Assembly (NCBI GenBank): GCA_003254905.1
Contig: QANU01055553.1
Coordinates: 365,828-429,827 of the forward strand
DNA from: Nissolia schottii
Taxonomy: Eukaryota > Streptophyta > Magnoliopsida > Fabales > Fabaceae
DNA: 64,000 nucleotides
Direction: 5' to 3'
Positions 11,044-21,927 of this stretch are shown here, piece by piece; position 1 is the first letter of the stretch; each line of letters opens with the position of its first letter. The notes beneath the pieces were generated by a model that saw only the letters and a list, made by a program, of their open reading frames with translations, did no database searches and had not been told where the DNA came from. The translations under genes and the position numbers were made by a program.

Positions 11044-13900
11044 TGTAACAACCCGACTTTTTCCCCTTCATTAATATGTCATATGATAATGATAAATACT
11101 AGAAATGGAATAAAATTCAAGAATTGATTTTAGTCTGGTAATGTTAGTTAAAATAATAATTCTGCGATCTCGTGACGTCCGGTGACGTTCGGGTCGAAAT
11201 TAGGGTTTTATTACAATTTCACCACGACTCACAGGAGTCTGTAAAATATATTAAGGTGGAAATAAACTCAAGAATATGTGATCTAAGATTTAAATATTAA
11301 CAAGGATATTTAATGGGTCACAACGGTGTGTCCAGAATATTTTTAGGACGTCCGGACACAAATAATTAATGGACAAACATAACCTAAAACACATTAAGGG
11401 CAAAATAGGAATTATGGGTGGCCTAAAGTCCCTAAAGACCCACGGCAGCCCTTGTTTTCCCATGCAGCCCGAATACACACCCCAAGCATTCCAAAGTCTT
11501 TCATTTTCATCTTCCAAAAATTTCCTAAGACCTAAAGCTCTTAAATCCACCAAGTTCCATCATCATCTTCCTTTGTTTTCACCATCATAATTCACTCCTA
11601 AACACATAAAGAAGACAATCAAGAGTGGGTGGTGAGTTTCTCATCCCTTGGTGAACATCCAAACTTCCATAACCTAGGGTTTCCTAATTATGCTAATGTT
11701 TTCATGTTAGGTCAAGAAGACTTCCATCAAGCAAGCAAGGCTTGATTTCCTCTTCCTTCTAGCATCAACAAGTTCTTGAGGAAGTGGGTAACTCTAGTTC
11801 CTCACCTTTGATGGTGGATGAGTGGTTGTGTATGTTGTATGCTTATGTGCCTATGTATGTGATGTATGGGATATGTGATGAAATATGCTAGAACTGATGC
11901 TAGGCTTAGGAAGACAATTCTGAAGGGTCTTGTGACCTGGATTAGATAAGATTATTGTGCTTGAATTATGTGTCAAACTCATGTAGGGTTCCATGGAAGC
12001 TAAGGCAAGAAAATGGAAGAGATGATGATTTCAGTTTGCTGGTCTCGCACAGGGGCCGCTGAGCGAGATGAAGCAACGTGGAAAGTTGAAAAAGGATATT
12101 TTTACTTAAGGCAGTTTCGAGGATTCAGGAAGGCGGTCCGCTGAGCGGTAAGCATGTACCGCTGAGTGGACAGACTCAAACCGCTGAGCGGACCACAGGT
12201 TCCGCTGAGCGGCTTGAGGGCCAGAACGTTTATGGAACCCCTCTTGAGGCACATAATCTAGTATTCAATGCTATAGCTATGATCGATCTCTGGATTATCT
12301 GAAGTTCATGCTGTATGTGAGTATGTGAAGATTGTGTTCTGAACTTGCAAAGTATATGTAGTCTGTGATATAATCCGTAGCCTTTCATGCATCCATGATC
12401 AACCTAGTTTAAAAGGATTAGAATTAACTCTGAGATAAGTAAAGATGCTGAAATGAACCATAGGGAACAAGTATGCCATGCTGCAGGTACCAAAATGTTG
12501 AAAATGCTGCTGAACAAGGGCCAATGCCCAATGCTGCTGAAACAGGGCAAATGCCCAATGCTGAAATTGGCTATATGCCACATGCTGAACAGGCCGTGAT
12601 CACGTGAGCCACTATGATCCCACTTCAGGAGGTCTAGGCATCCTGAATGTGGAAGCCCGCCACAGGTGGTGTCTAGATGGCATACCTGGAGGTGCGCGGT
12701 TACCACGCCTTTGCATTGTCGAAAGGGGGCAAGCCTAAGTGGGGGTACAATATCCGCCCATTGTCGAGGGTCCCGAGGGGGCACACGGCAGGTGGAAGCC
12801 CACCGCAGGAAGGTCTAGACAGTGTCGGCCTACACTGAGGGTGCGAGGTTATTCCGTCATACTAGTGTCAACCGAGGACATTACTATGGTGGGAATAACA
12901 CTTATTCTGCTATGCTGCTATATTCTGTTATGCTGTTATATTCTGTTATGCACATGCACATTCTGTAATCATGATTATTCTGATGATTCTGTCATGCTGA
13001 TGCTGACGACTTTGTTAGACAATGCTGCTGATTCTGTTATGTTTATGTTAGATGATGATATGATACATGCTCTGGTTGATGATTCTGTTATGCTGAATGT
13101 ACTCTGATTATATGCTGTTATTCAGTCTGATTGGAATGTATGATCTGCTGTTATGCCGTACCGTCAAGAGCTCGCTCGAGACGGATTTCACGAAATGTTA
13201 ATCAGCACGAGAATGTAGTAAGCAAGAGTAGTTCCCATGTCACATAATAATGCTGATAAAGCCAGTCAGATAGGCCAGACAATAAATAGTAGGCTGTTTA
13301 GTATGTATGTTCACCTAGAGATCTCTGAGCAGCCTGAAATCCGACATAATCTGGTACGCGACTCAGGAACTAAAGTTATTTCCACTGAGAACCTACCGTT
13401 CTCATCCCCACTATTTTATGACTTCAGGTACAGAAGATGATGAATCCTATTTTGAGGATGCAGACGAGCCGCCAGATGAGCCTTGAGCGGCTAGGAGATA
13501 GTTAGTTATTTACATTTTGCCAGGGACATACTGAGTAGTATTACAGTAGTCCTTGTATTTTGATGTTGTGTATTCTGGATTATGTATTTGATGTTTTGAT
13601 CTATGTACCTATTATGTATAACATATACTATGTGATCTTGTATGGTGGACCCAATGAATGTATATTACAGGTTCCAATTATGATAATATTATCCGCCTTG
13701 TTATATTTATTTTATTCCAACGCATGGCTCTATTTTATTATCACTGTGATACAAACAAAAGTTTAAAATGGGTCCTTATTTTATTGAACGACTACTATTT
13801 TCAAAAGATAACTATGGACTAAAGTATTCCGACCAAGTAGACAACAACCTAGGGAACTTTGTTTACTACGTACGGGTAAACGGTTAGCTAGGGTGTTTCA
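11044..13900 (+). mobile_element. Chromovirus-like LTR (solo or truncated) nested in the Athila 5' LTR
   Basis: Begins TGTAACAACCCGAC and ends GCTAGGGTGTTTCA, the same type of ends as the solo LTR at 20434-22913. The 3' portion (CCACTGAGAAC...GTTCTCA, ACAACCTAGGGAA...TTTGTTTAC) is homologous both to that solo LTR and to the satellite units at 34.6-63 kb. It contains a GCTGAGCG cluster (12056-12213), CAATGCC/ATGCTGAA simple repeats (about 12490-12600) and TTCTG/TTATGCTG simple repeats (about 12900-13110). Length is 2.86 kb. The 5 bp on either side (CAATT, GCACG) do not match, so the right junction is not a clean insertion site. No protein-coding frame is credible. Confidence 0.65.
12056..12213. 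repeat. GCTGAGCG-type motif cluster in the chromovirus-like LTR
   Basis: Five copies or variants in 158 bp: CCGCTGAGCGA, CCGCTGAGCGG, CCGCTGAGTGG, CCGCTGAGCGG and CCGCTGAGCGG. This is the same core as in the Athila and TR-GAG U3 regions, although these LTRs are otherwise unrelated in sequence. Confidence 0.75.
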
Positions 13901-14268
13901 GCACGAGTTTAGATAAACTCACTAGCTTCTTACCTAAATTATAAACTCAAAACTTTAAGCTCTGATTTAGGGTGTGTGATATTATACAAAATGCTTTCAT
14001 AGAACTTTTGTATTGAGACTTAGTAAAAATGATACAAAGTACCTTTTGAGATTTAAAAATACAAAAAAAAAATTTGGGTATAAAATTGTAACAATAAAAT
14101 ATAAATCATTCAGTCTCTTCCACCCTCTTCCACCCTCTTCCACTTTGTCTATTTTAAACTCATAAACAATAAAACAAAGGTAAGGGAAGCCTATTCATAA
14201 ACAAGAAAAAAAAATTAAACAATGTTCTGAAGATAAATTTCGTATTTTTCTGTGAAAAAAAAAAAAAN
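13901..14268. other. Unassigned AT-rich segment ending in poly-A and an assembly N
   Basis: About 370 bp matching neither the interrupted Athila LTR nor the nested LTR. It has three tandem CTCTTCCAC/CCTCTTCCAC words near 14117-14144, and ends in A13 followed by N at 14268. The Athila LTR resumes right after the N, but 545 bp of it (equivalent to 2485-3029) are absent. Most simply this is a mis-joined contig end. Confidence 0.5.
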
Positions 14269-14345
14269 TCTCGGGCTAGGAGAACTTGGGTAGATGGTGG
14301 AAGGGGATAGAAGGAATGATGGATGGAAGATGATACCTTGGCCTC

Positions 14346-14355
14346 CTATTTATAG
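14346..14355 (-). promoter_or_regulatory. TATA box of the Athila 5' LTR
   Basis: Minus strand CTATAAATAG in the promoter-bearing LTR, immediately downstream in element orientation of the GCTGAGCG cluster. Confidence 0.6.
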
Positions 14356-14370
14356 GCCAAGGTTCGATCT

Positions 14371-14693
14371 CACCGCTCAGCGGTTTAGTACCACCACTGA
14401 GCGGTTTTGGGGTCTTCGCTGAGCGGCCAGGCTGTATCGCTAAGCGGCCTGGTCAAGTCCGGCGGCTTACGCGGCTTCATTAAATGCTCCGGTCAGTTTT
14501 TGCAGGGGCGGCGCTGAAATCTGAGCTGGCGCCAGGCTAGCGCATTAAATGCGCCGGTGCAAGTGGGGTACTTTCGCTCAGCAGCTAGGGCACCACCGCT
14601 GAGCGATGTCTTCATTATCACTGAGCAGTTTCTTCTTATGCGCTGAGCGCTGTCTTGTTTATCGCTGAGCGGTTCCTTGCTTACCGCTGAGCA
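14371..14693. repeat. GCTGAGCG-type motif cluster in U3 (5' LTR)
   Basis: Same cluster as at 3132-3432, with one additional CGCTAAGCGGCC unit, so copy number differs between the two LTRs of one element. Confidence 0.75.
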
Positions 14694-14988
14694 ATTATAT
14701 GGTTGTTCTCCTCTTTTGCTCCTTTGCTTCATTCTTCAAGGATAGAGTCTTCACTTCATATCTTCATTGATCCCTTTGAACATTCATTCCTGTAATTCAA
14801 AGTAGAGAACTACAAAAGAAATATTAAATTCTAAGAGTAAAATAATACCTTAACTTGTCGTTTTCCTTAATTCCTGATACAAAAGGGTAATGAGCAAAAC
14901 ATATCAATTAAGTATTAAGACCACACATTTTTAGTATGCATTTGTTCATTTATAGAGTAATAAGGTAGGGTTCAAAATCCACTTATCA

Positions 14989-15618
14989 AATATCCAAATA
15001 CGATCTACGTCCAAAACATACAAGACAAATAATATCAAAATACCAAATAAACAAGAATTATTCTCAATATAATACATTAATTCTCAACATAATATTAATT
15101 AATTGTGTCTAACTGTAAGTTACAGTTTTTTAGAAAAATTGGCACATCCTAATTCCTAACAATACCCACATAAAGCACAAATACAAATAAATTATGGCTT
15201 TTCACTGGTGGCCGTGAAATCAAAAAAATCACATAAAGCACAAATACAAAAAAACTGGTTGAGGGTGAATGATGTCTGAGAGATATAAGGATTCTAATTT
15301 CTAGGGTTACTTAATTTAAAAAGACTTAGTAAAATTAAAATAATAAAATGTAATTAATAAATATAATTACATAAAATGATACAAAAAGTAATGTTGGTCT
15401 AGTGGTTACCATGTTACTTGGTGTGGGGAAGGTCATGAGTTCAAACCTTGTTAATGGGTTTATATTTTTTATAGTAAGCATATGGGTATTTTTAAGTAAA
15501 CAGGCCGGCCTGACAGGCCTAACAGGCTTTAAAAAAGGCCTGGGCCTGACCTGTTTACTGAAACAGGCTTTAAAAAATGTCTGGGCCTGGCCTTTTTGCC
15601 AAATAGGCCAGGCCAGGA
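14989..15618. mobile_element. GGCCAGGCC-rich element, copy A, right part
   Basis: Begins with the duplicated target AATAT. Contains a tRNA-like stretch (box A-like TGGTCTAGTGGTTACC at 15394, box B-like GAGTTCAAACC at 15437), then GGCCGGCCTGACAGGCC, AAAGGCCTGGGCCTG and GGCCAGGCCAGGA. Same order as the right arm of copy B (17343-17587), but the terminal TTCCCACCCCTA is missing, so this end is truncated. Confidence 0.5.
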
Positions 15619-16242
15619 CGGTTAACGGAGCTATTAAAATTTTAATAGGCTTAACATAAATCTAATAAGACACGTGGATAAGATGTCACCCTAAGGATGC
15701 TTGAGTAGAAGGAGGTGACGTGATAGTTAACGGAGCTATTAAAATTTCAATAGGCTTAACATAAATTTAATAAGGCTATTAAAATTTTTATTTATGTCAT
15801 TTTTTTATAAAGACACTTGCTTGCATGCTAGTGGCAAAAGTTGAATTTTTTGAGTCATTTATTAGTAACATCATTCATGTATAAAATATATAAAATATAT
15901 GCAACATCATATAACAATAACATTAGTAGCCTAGTAGTTAAGGTGTCAGTCTCATACATAGAAGGATGCCTACGTGGAATGAGGTGACGTGACGGTTAGC
16001 GAAACGACGTGACACGCTAATTGCCACATCAATAACCACTGTTATGTATATTTTTGTAAGTAACATAATTTGAAAAAAGCAGGCACAACTGAAAGTTAAG
16101 AAAAACAAAAAATGGGGCCCAACAGAGCAAAGCCCATTGCTAATTGTTGATCTCTATGACCAAAAATTAAAAAAAGTTTTGACCCAAAAAAATAGTGAAA
16201 TGACCAAAACGCAAGTTTATGTTAGAATTTTTAATCGCAGTT
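15619..16242. other. Spacer with a ~100-bp tandem duplication
   Basis: GGTTAACGGAGCTATTAAAA followed by TTAATAGGCTTAACATAAAT occurs at about 15619 and, with few changes, again near 15725. The block at 15900-15960 (AACATTAGTAGCCTAGTAGTTAAGG) resembles 1775-1812 on the other side of the nested insertions. No gene. Confidence 0.35.
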
Positions 16243-16380
16243 AGGGGTGGGAATAGGCCAGGCCAGGCCAAGCCCTTAATAGGCTGGGCAGCCTATTTCA
16301 TTAATGTTCGGCCTGACCTGTTAACTGTTACATGACCTGCTTCGGAGGCCTGGCTTGGCTAATCTTATTTTAGCTTCAGT

Positions 16381-16438
16381 GAGATTCGAACCCAAGTCCT
16401 CAGCAATCATAGCAATGTCTTATCCACTAGACTAGCAT
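16381..16438 (-). repeat. tRNA-like (pol III box A/B) segment, left arm of copy B
   Basis: Reading the minus strand: TAGTCTAGTGGATAAG (box A-like), about 28 bp later TTGGGTTCGAATCTC (box B-like). The acceptor stem does not pair, so this is a SINE-like or tRNA-derived remnant, not a tRNA gene. The inverted counterpart is at 17343-17399. Confidence 0.45.
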
Positions 16439-17342
16439 TACTTTTTGCAACATTTTATGCAATCATATTTATTAATATAATTTTATTATTTAACTTTTCT
16501 TTTTAAAGAAACCCTAATCTAAAGAGTCCCTAGGACCCTCCCACACTCACACTCTCATCTCATTTGAATAATGTGAAAGAGCTTTGCTGGCATTTTCCTT
16601 TTTGTTTTTTGTTGGTAAAATGTCATATATCAATGATAGACTTGCCTGCGTATTTTTTTATCATAAAAAATGAGAAATAAATATTAAAATAAAATAAAAT
16701 ATGTAATTTTTAATTTTTCAAAAATAATCATAACAAAGTATTATTTTTGTTAATAACTTAATTTCTTAATATAATAATATTCTAAAGTAAAAAACTAATA
16801 TATATATATATAAAGGTATTTCTTGAGAGAAGGGAGAGAGTTTAACAATAAATATAGCATTTACTATATAACAAGCAAGAGTGTATAAATTCAATATGAA
16901 TCAAAAAGACATTTTCAATAAAGAATTGAAATTCTAAAGTTGCAAGCTGCTGGGATATGCCCATGAAGAAACAGATCAAAAGATAAGTCTGAGCAACTTG
17001 AATATCCTTTATGTGAGAGAAAAATCAATTTTTCATCCATTGATTTTATCATTAAGAAACCAAAGTCCGTATCCCAAAAAAGTTTTCTCAACTTTGTTAT
17101 GTATATTACCAATTCTCTTGCTTAGTATGTGATAGTAAGATCATAAACAGAATATATGGCATTTGACCAACAAAAAATAAATAGGAAAATGCCAGCAATA
17201 CTCTCTCACATTATTCAGATGAGATGATAGTGTAAGTGTGGAGAGTCGTAGGGACTCTTTAGATTATGGTTTATTTAAAAAAAAATTAAATAATAAAATT
17301 ATATTAATAAATATGATTGCATAAAATGTTGTAAAAAGTAAT

Positions 17343-17399
17343 GCTAGTCTTGCGGATAAGGCATTGCTGCGAATGATAGAGGTCTTGGGTTTGAGTCTC
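17343..17399 (+). repeat. tRNA-like (pol III box A/B) segment, right arm of copy B
   Basis: CTAGTCTTGCGGATAAGG followed by TTGGGTTTGAGTCTC. Mirror of the left-arm copy and similar to 15394-15449 in copy A. Confidence 0.45.
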
Positions 17400-17587
17400 A
17401 CTGAAGGTAAAATAAGTATATATTTTTTAGTAAACAGGCCGGCCTGACAGGCCTAACAGGCTTTGAAAATGGCCTGGGCCTGGCCTGTTTACTGAAACAG
17501 GCTTTGAAAATAGCCCGGGCCTGACCTTTTTGTCAAACAGGCCAGGCCACAGGCCTTGACAGGTGGCATAGCGTATTCCCACCCCTA

Positions 17588-18264
17588 CATGCAGTTTTGG
17601 AGGAAGTAATAATGAATTATCATGAAGTGTTCCTTCCTTAACGGGCTCCTTAATTCATATTTAGCAACTATTTTCGCGTAAGTGTAATACGAGTACACGC
17701 TTTGACAGGAGTTGGGGAATCATGTATAAAAATGGGAGATCTTCAATTAAAGAGTTAGATTTTCAATTTAAAATCAACGTACACTCAAATATAAATTCCC
17801 AAAAAATTAAGGCAAAGGCTAAGAGTAGGGATTGAACCATCCAGTATTCAGACAAATCTCATTCGCTGGATTAAATTTTCATAACTTCTCTATGTTCGGG
17901 AGATTATAAGAGAATAGAAATGAGTGGTTAATAACAGAATGGAAGAGAAAGGTGAAGAATGAAATAGACTATTTTGTTGGATTTAAAGCGGTGAAAAGGA
18001 AGTCCAAATTTGAAGGAGATGTAAACTAATAATAGGCTAAATGAGACACAAAAATAGGTTAGACATCACATGATCTAAAACATTAAGACAATTAATTTAT
18101 GGATTTTTTTTAAATATATACTCGTCAGTTAGTCTAAATTTCATCAATGTAAGACCTATACATTCATATTTGGAACACAAGAATCTCCCCCTCTCATCGT
18201 AAACTTCGCTAACACTCATGGTAAATGCTCATGGGCTTCTAGTAAGATTTAAACTATCGCCACT
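17588..18264. other. AT-rich spacer
   Basis: No gene or clear element. A faint box-B-like GGTTCAATCCC on the minus strand near 17830-17840 is the only motif noticed. Confidence 0.3.
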
Positions 18265-19640
18265 TGTCACACCCAAACTTAGGATGTGACCACACGTAAA
18301 GCTACTGTCCTACGGAAGCTTTGACATGGCATATTAAACATGTATTAAATACTCATAATGATAAAATAATAACTTTATTTTTTAAGTAAACAACTGAATA
18401 TATGTTTCCATACAATACTAATATGAAAATAAATGCTAACTTTGCACAATGTCATGACTAAAAGAAATACCGGGAATACTAAATGAGGACCCTACTCTAG
18501 ATGTTTGGAGCATATCTCTGTGTAACTCGAGTAGGCCCCACTGCAAAGCGGAGCTTACCACTAACGTTTGAATCCTTGCTCACTGGTCGAGGGGAACGTT
18601 CTCATTATCCTCAGTCGAATATAAAAATGTTATCGACAGAGGAGTGAGTTTGTCATTTCAGTGATGGGTACCTTGGTACCACAATAATAGCACATACTAC
18701 AGATAATGATATGGCATAAAGATACATTTACATATACTGAAGGAACATGTATAACAATTAAAGCATATATAACTGTTATTTTAAAGAAACTGAATGAATT
18801 GCACATACTGAATAAACTGAATGTACTAGGTAACTGAGTAAACTAAATTAATTACTGAAAAGTAAAACTGGCATGTGTACATATGCCAACGTCCTCTAGC
18901 GGAGGAGCACAATTCAAGGCAGCCTCAACTCAACCTTACTTCACTAGGATAAATCTGGGTTGTCTGGTATGCACACAACTCGGATATCTATAACGGTACG
19001 CATACCCTAAGTCTGAGGAGCCTTGCGTTCGGTGGCCTGGTAGTGCACGCATGCCATATCTGAGGAGCCTTGCGCTCATATTTATCTACTGTTGGGCGTG
19101 GGTACGAGGCCGTAGGACCTCGTACTGTTCTAGGTCATCTATCCTAGAATCTACTGTTCGTGAAGTCTTTTAGGGAGCTGCCTTTGATTACCCATATTTT
19201 TAAGGCCTAAGGCTACTGATTATGAAAAGTGTGTCCTACTTAGTTAATCTTGTTTATTAATCCGAACTGATGGACTAAGGTCCCACATTTAGCACAGGAT
19301 TCTCAGATAAGAGGTGTGTAACAATGGATATCTTAAGTACCAAGTCTTGTCTTAGCCAGAACATGCCCCTTGTTATGGTTTATGCTTTAACTGGAGTCTT
19401 TATTAAAGTCTTATTATATAATCCTAACCAAACAATTCTAAGGGGTATCATGTCTATAGGTTTAGGTCTTTGTGCTAACATAGCATAGCATAGCATATCC
19501 TAACATGAGCATAAATACATGTTGTATAATATATCGCATAAGCATGGCATCTACTAAGCATGTATATAAATATCTAACTAACTACTAGCATGTTATGAGC
19601 ACAATTAACTACTAGCATGTAAGAACTTTTTTTTTGTGAT
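18265..19640. mobile_element. LTR-like retrotransposon fragment
   Basis: Begins TGTCACACCCAAAC, a form typical of Ty3/gypsy LTR ends, with GC-mixed low-coding content (GAGGAGTGAGTTTG, CTGAGGAGCCTTGCG twice near 19014 and 19062). I could not find a matching second end or a target duplication, so the right limit is approximate and the orientation uncertain. Confidence 0.35.
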
Positions 19641-19679
19641 TGATCTGATCTACCATTTTTATTTCTCATACTTTGTTAA

Positions 19680-20060
19680 CCCCACTTAATAATTTTTTCC
19701 TATAATACCCCTATTACCAAAACATATTTACCAAAATACCACTATTTCAAAATATTTTACATGACTATCCTGTTTTGGAGAGTGTGGCAGACAAGTCCAA
19801 GCCGTAGGGCCACCTAGGACTCGCCAAGCTGTTTGGTGACTTTGTAAGGAACTCGCCAACTCATTTGCCATTTTTGATTTGAAGATGGCAAGGCGTGTGG
19901 CGAGTTACCGAATAAAATGCCAAATGTATTGGCAACTTAATATTGAATTCGCCAACCGGTTTGTCATTTTTAAAGGTAAATTGCTATTCGATTTGGCGAT
20001 TTTGGGTTCGGCCCCAATAACCAAACCCATTTTCACCTTCATACATAAACCCATTTCCTT
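19680..20060 (-). repeat. Inverted-repeat arm (left) of an unclassified repeat
   Basis: Reverse complement of 22914-23270 with moderate divergence. Landmark words are CCAAAACATATT, TTTCAAAATATTTTACA, GACTCGCCAA and CCAATAACCAAACCCATTTT. Its right limit, read on the other strand, continues through TGAAGGTGAAAATGGG, i.e. across the site where the solo LTR inserted. Confidence 0.55.
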
Positions 20061-20542
20061 GTTGTCAGGAGTCAGAGTGTTTATGTTCTATTTATAGAGG
20101 AGCCTTGAGGGTTTAAGAAATCCTTCTTTTTTTTCTACAACGAAGGTCGGATTAGGACCATCATACATAAACCCATTTTCACCTTCTGACATTCTCTCAT
20201 TAGAATAAATGAGCACAATAAGATATTTCTTCATTTTCTAATTCTGGATAAAACACATTCTATGTCAAACATACCATTAACACCAATACAAAAATATATT
20301 TTAACATTTAAAATTCACACCAATAGATAGAGATATAAACTAATTTGAACAGTGAGAAATACTAAATTGCATATTAATTAATTAAGCCATAACATTGTAC
20401 AATCACCAATTGAATATGTATGAAGGTGAAAATTGTAACATCCCGCTTTCTCCTTAGCAGAATTTCGCTAGATAATTGTCCAAAATATTTCTAATTTCAG
20501 TTGAGCCGTTAGAATCATAAACTCTTAGGATGAAAATTGTCN

Positions 20543-21011
20543 TGAAGGTGAAAATGAGTTTGGTTATTGGGGTCGAACCCAAAATCACCAAATCGGTTGG
20601 CGATTTACATTTAAAAATACTAAACCGTTTGGTGAATTCAATATCAAGTTGCCAATACGTTTGGCATTTTATTCAATAACTTGTCAGGCGTGTTGCCATC
20701 TTCAAGTCAAAAACATCAAACGAGTTGGAGAGTTCTTTGCAAAGTCGTCAAACGGTTTGGCGAGTCCTATGTAACCTTGCCACGCGGACTCACATAACAC
20801 GCTGTCTGAAACAGGTGCAGTCTTGTAAAATATTTTGAAACAGTGATATTTTGGTAATATGTTTTGGTAACAAGTGTATTATAGTTAAAAAAAAAAAAAA
20901 ACTCCTCCACTTAATGAGATAAGGCTTTATTATAGTTTAGATATTACATTTTGAGAACATAAACTACATTATGCACTCAAGCTAAGGGCCTACAAGTTTG
21001 AGATAATCCTT
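20543..21011. repeat. N-bounded extra copy of the flanking repeat in its uninterrupted form
   Basis: Bounded by N at 20542 and N at 21012. Reads TGAAGGTGAAAATGAG... and then matches 22919-23377 at roughly 97% by eye. In the true flanks, TGAAGGTGAAAAT (20421-20433) and AAAATGGG (22914) are separated by the solo LTR, so this piece looks like the empty insertion site placed inside the LTR by the assembly. Confidence 0.65.
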
Positions 21012-21197
21012 NAATTCTTGGCCACAAAAAGTGGCCAAGACACAAAGCCTTGCACGGTTATGGAGGGGGCCAAATGGCCTAGTCAAAGAGTCAAAGATGA
21101 CTCATGGTAGTGCTTAGGTCATGCATGACATAAGCAAGGGTATTTTGGTAAATTATGCCCAAGGGCATTTTGGGAAGGCAAAATTCGTCCCAAGACC

Positions 21198-21205
21198 TAT
21201 AAATA
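21198..21205 (+). promoter_or_regulatory. TATA box of the chromovirus-like solo LTR
   Basis: TATAAATA in the context AAGACCTATAAATACCTCCC, placed well inside the LTR as expected for a U3 promoter. Confidence 0.5.
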
Positions 21206-21878
21206 CCTCCCAAGATCATGTACTGTCACTAACTTTACCAATCTCATAACATCAAATCCATCATATATAAGAAACATAATCCCATACTAAACATTTCTTG
21301 AACATAATAAATATAAATCTAGCAACTAGCAAAACAGACGTCTAGTTTCTGTCAGAAAATAACAATCATAAACTGGAGAGGTCCAAGACCTTACCCCAAG
21401 GTTCTTGATAGTCCTAAGATCATTTTTCATACTTAAAAATTCAGATTTCAATCCCTACTTCACGAAATTGCTATTTTGCCCTTTTTCCCAAAACCGCTGT
21501 TTCGGCCCTGTAAACGCTCTGTTTTTTTAGGAATTTTAGTTCTCAAAAACCCAATGGACTCAAGACTTGCCCTTAAGGTTTATGATAGGTCTAAACCCAT
21601 ATTTTCTGAAAACAAGCCCATTTTTTCAATCCCAAGATGTGAAATTCCCGTTTTGCCATTTTTCATAAAAATCCTGTTTTCTGCCTGTTTGCTGAAAAAT
21701 TCATCGGGGACTACAAAAAAAAATTTCGTGTAGAACTCAAAAATCACCTTAGTTTTTCATGATAAAAATCCCAGCATACAGTTCCTCTCAAAACGTGCCA
21801 TATGCCTATTTCAGTCTTAAGCTTTCCTAAATTCTGACAGAATCACAGACAACCCAACAGATCCAGACAATCATCAAA

Positions 21879-21881
<3 letters not shown>

Positions 21882-21925
<44 letters not shown>
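21882..21925. repeat. (AT)22 microsatellite
   Basis: Uninterrupted AT dinucleotide run of 44 bp inside the solo LTR. Confidence 0.95.

Positions 21926-21927
<2 letters not shown>

Larger units (their letters stand above)
2162..14988 (-). mobile_element. Athila-like Ty3/gypsy LTR retrotransposon, decayed, with nested insertion
   Basis: On the plus strand both LTRs begin TGACGCTCACC and end CACTTATCA. The outer flanks carry a perfect 5-bp duplication, AATAT (2157-2161 and 14989-14993). The element reads on the minus strand: 5' LTR at the right, PBS complementary to tRNA-Asp, gag-pol in one frame (10624 to 5189), a ~1.5-kb non-coding 3' region, a purine tract and the 3' LTR at the left. Athila-lineage hallmarks are the tRNA-Asp PBS, the RT active-site form FMDD, the VADHLSRL block after RNase H, long LTRs and a long 3' non-coding tract. 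Seven in-frame stops make it non-functional. The 5' LTR is disrupted by another LTR and by an assembly N at 14268. Confidence 0.9.
14269..14988 (-). repeat. 5' LTR of the Athila-like element, distal part (U3)
   Basis: Corresponds to 3030-3727 of the other LTR with a few SNPs and a short extra block, AGGCTGTATCGCTAAGCGGCC, near 14428-14448. Ends CACTTATCA at 14988, followed by the TSD AATAT. Contains the TATA-like box at 14346-14355 and the motif cluster at 14371-14693. Confidence 0.9.
16243..17587. mobile_element. Long-terminal-inverted-repeat (foldback-like) element, copy B
   Basis: Left end TAGGGGTGGGAATAGGCC, right end TATTCCCACCCCTA. The two arms, about 16243-16632 and 17156-17587, are inverted copies of one another with moderate divergence. 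In order they carry GGCC-rich blocks, a tRNA-like stretch, an AT-rich segment and TTTTTTGTTGGT near the loop. The loop of about 520 bp is AT-rich with no transposase. Flanking 8-mers ATCGCAGT and CATGCAGT agree in 5 of 8 positions, a possible eroded hAT-type duplication. Probably non-autonomous. Confidence 0.6.

Noticed and set aside
12739-13107. 122-codon frame in the nested LTR
   Set aside because: Composed of TTCTG/TTATGCTG simple repeats; low-complexity translation with no domain.
17343-17399. Candidate functional tRNA gene
   Set aside because: Box A and B words are present, but the acceptor stem and anticodon arm do not fold; more like a SINE or tRNA-derived remnant.
18265-20433. A complete LTR pair with the solo LTR at 20434
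   Set aside because: Termini (TGTCACACCC versus TGTAACATCC) and content differ, and the solo LTR has its own AAAAT duplication, so they are separate elements.
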